Below, in pieces: positions 63,704 through 64,000 of a DNA stretch of 64,000 nucleotides. How positions within the stretch are numbered: the stretch's first letter is position 1; each line of letters starts with the position of its first letter. The notes under the pieces are model-generated. The model had not been told where the DNA came from, searched no databases, and was given only the letters and a program-made list of their open reading frames with translations. Source of the stretch: Akkermansiaceae bacterium (GTDB taxonomy: Bacteria > Verrucomicrobiota > Verrucomicrobiia > Verrucomicrobiales > Akkermansiaceae); the NCBI GenBank assembly GCA_903878115.1, contig CAIRGO010000229.1, positions 18,283 through 82,282 on the forward strand, given 5' to 3'. Made by a program: the position numbers and the translations under genes.

Positions 63704-63718
63704 TAGGGTGTATCCCTA
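63704..63718. promoter_or_regulatory. TRGGGTKTWWCCCTA operator, BON-proximal
   Basis: Site TAGGGTGTATCCCTA, the most symmetric copy. The centre is 78 bases before the BON start; on that strand TAACTA follows about 25 bases later as a -10 candidate. Confidence 0.75.
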
Positions 63719-63766
63719 CTTAAAAAAATTGAGTCTTAGGAGTCAGATTCCTCCGCATCATTAGAC

Positions 63767-63782
63767 TACTATTTTCATAGTA
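63767..63782. repeat. 16-bp palindrome TACTAT-TTTC-ATAGTA upstream of the BON gene
   Basis: Identical to the copy at 10683-10698. Read on the minus strand its TACTAT arm lies 27 bases after the distal operator at 63810, the spacing at which -10 hexamers follow the other operators, so part of it may be a promoter element. Confidence 0.6.
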
Positions 63783-63809
63783 AATAGAAATTACACCGCG
63801 TAATGTAAG

Positions 63810-63824
63810 TGGGGTTTTACCCTA
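63810..63824. promoter_or_regulatory. TRGGGTKTWWCCCTA operator, BON-distal
   Basis: Site TGGGGTTTTACCCTA, centre about 184 bases before the BON start codon and about 106 bases from the proximal site (near ten helical turns), so looping or two promoters are possible. Confidence 0.65.
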
Positions 63825-63944
63825 TAGAAATGAGTCATATTTAACTGTAGATTGTTTTTCATAGCCATCCCATAGGATTTTTTTGAGAAAGTAAAAAAGT
63901 TGGCTGGAGTTGCATTTCAATCCCTGCCACTCGGTAGGGGTGTA

Positions 63945-64000
63945 ATGAAAAATACCAAACCAGCCGCCGCCAATGTAGTCTCCCTCAAGCAGATACTCAA
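63945..64000 (+). CDS. partial gene start at window edge, possibly a transposase
   Basis: ATG with an upstream AGGGGTG site opens MKNTKPAAANVVSLKQIL and is cut by the window end. The start resembles N-termini of some IS4-type transposases from this phylum, but too little is present to be sure. It overlaps a half-copy of the operator (GGTAGGGGTGTAATG). Confidence 0.4.
   Translation, partial: MKNTKPAAANVVSLKQIL

Larger units (their letters stand above)
63634..63944. other. regulatory gap upstream of the BON gene
   Basis: About 310 bases between the BON gene and a plus-strand frame at the edge. It holds two copies of the TRGGGTKTWWCCCTA operator, one perfect TACTAT-TTTC-ATAGTA palindrome and a half site GGTAGGGGTGTAATG at 63933-63947. 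No other gene was seen. Confidence 0.7.

Overview
The window looks like a chromosomal segment of a Verrucomicrobiota bacterium, probably class Verrucomicrobiia. The clues are a fused MurC-MurB cell-wall enzyme, a very divergent FtsZ, a DUF1549/DUF1553 plus DUF1501 gene pair, a secreted sulfatase, and small lipoproteins and BON/DUF3185 stress proteins. Species assignment would need a search.

Layout. 0-20.6 kb is almost all minus strand: an esterase, a decayed AspT/YidE-type transporter, glnD, a three-gene type III polyketide synthase operon (methyltransferase, flavoprotein, PKS), a secreted FG-GAP protein, a GH63 glucosidase, rplU-rpmA, an SDR/TPR/small-lipoprotein set, mnmG and cdd. Two perfect 16-bp parS-like palindromes lie in and beside mnmG, exactly where gene orientation flips. 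20.7-38.3 kb is almost all plus strand: a DUF6580 membrane protein, pyruvate dehydrogenase E1 alpha, E1 beta and E2 (with two unrelated genes between E1 beta and E2), a TraB-like lipoprotein, an opposing AddA/UvrD-type helicase-nuclease, then the division and cell-wall cluster murG, murC-murB, ddl, ftsQ, ftsA, ftsZ. 38.3-47.8 kb holds a minus-strand ABC ATPase/HAD operon, a CrtI-type desaturase, a GDSL esterase, and the sulfate-assimilation operon cysJ-cysI-cysH. 47.8-51.3 kb is accessory: a lone contractile-injection tail-sheath gene, a sulfatase, and a repeat lipoprotein. 51.6-59 kb carries DUF1549 and DUF1501 genes, small membrane proteins, and two secreted multidomain hydrolases (GH16-SGNH; esterase-SMP30). 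59-63.7 kb is an envelope-stress island on the minus strand: BON protein, two DUF3185 proteins, a histidine kinase/response regulator pair, an entericidin-like lipoprotein, an lmo0937-type peptide, and a deletion scar joining a DUF883 gene to the tail of a cyclic beta-glucan synthetase. A partial reading frame runs off the right edge.

Functional links. A 15-bp palindrome (TRGGGTKTWWCCCTA on the plus strand) occurs four times, each upstream of a minus-strand envelope-stress gene, three of them around the kinase/regulator pair. It is the best candidate here for an undescribed regulon. A second palindrome family, TACTAY-N4-RTAGTA, occurs four times perfectly and several times imperfectly, in both genes and gaps. 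Two genes carry frame disruptions (the AspT-type transporter and an NPYAAP-type membrane protein); both could be real decay or assembly error. No tRNA, rRNA or CRISPR array was seen. All counts were made by eye.
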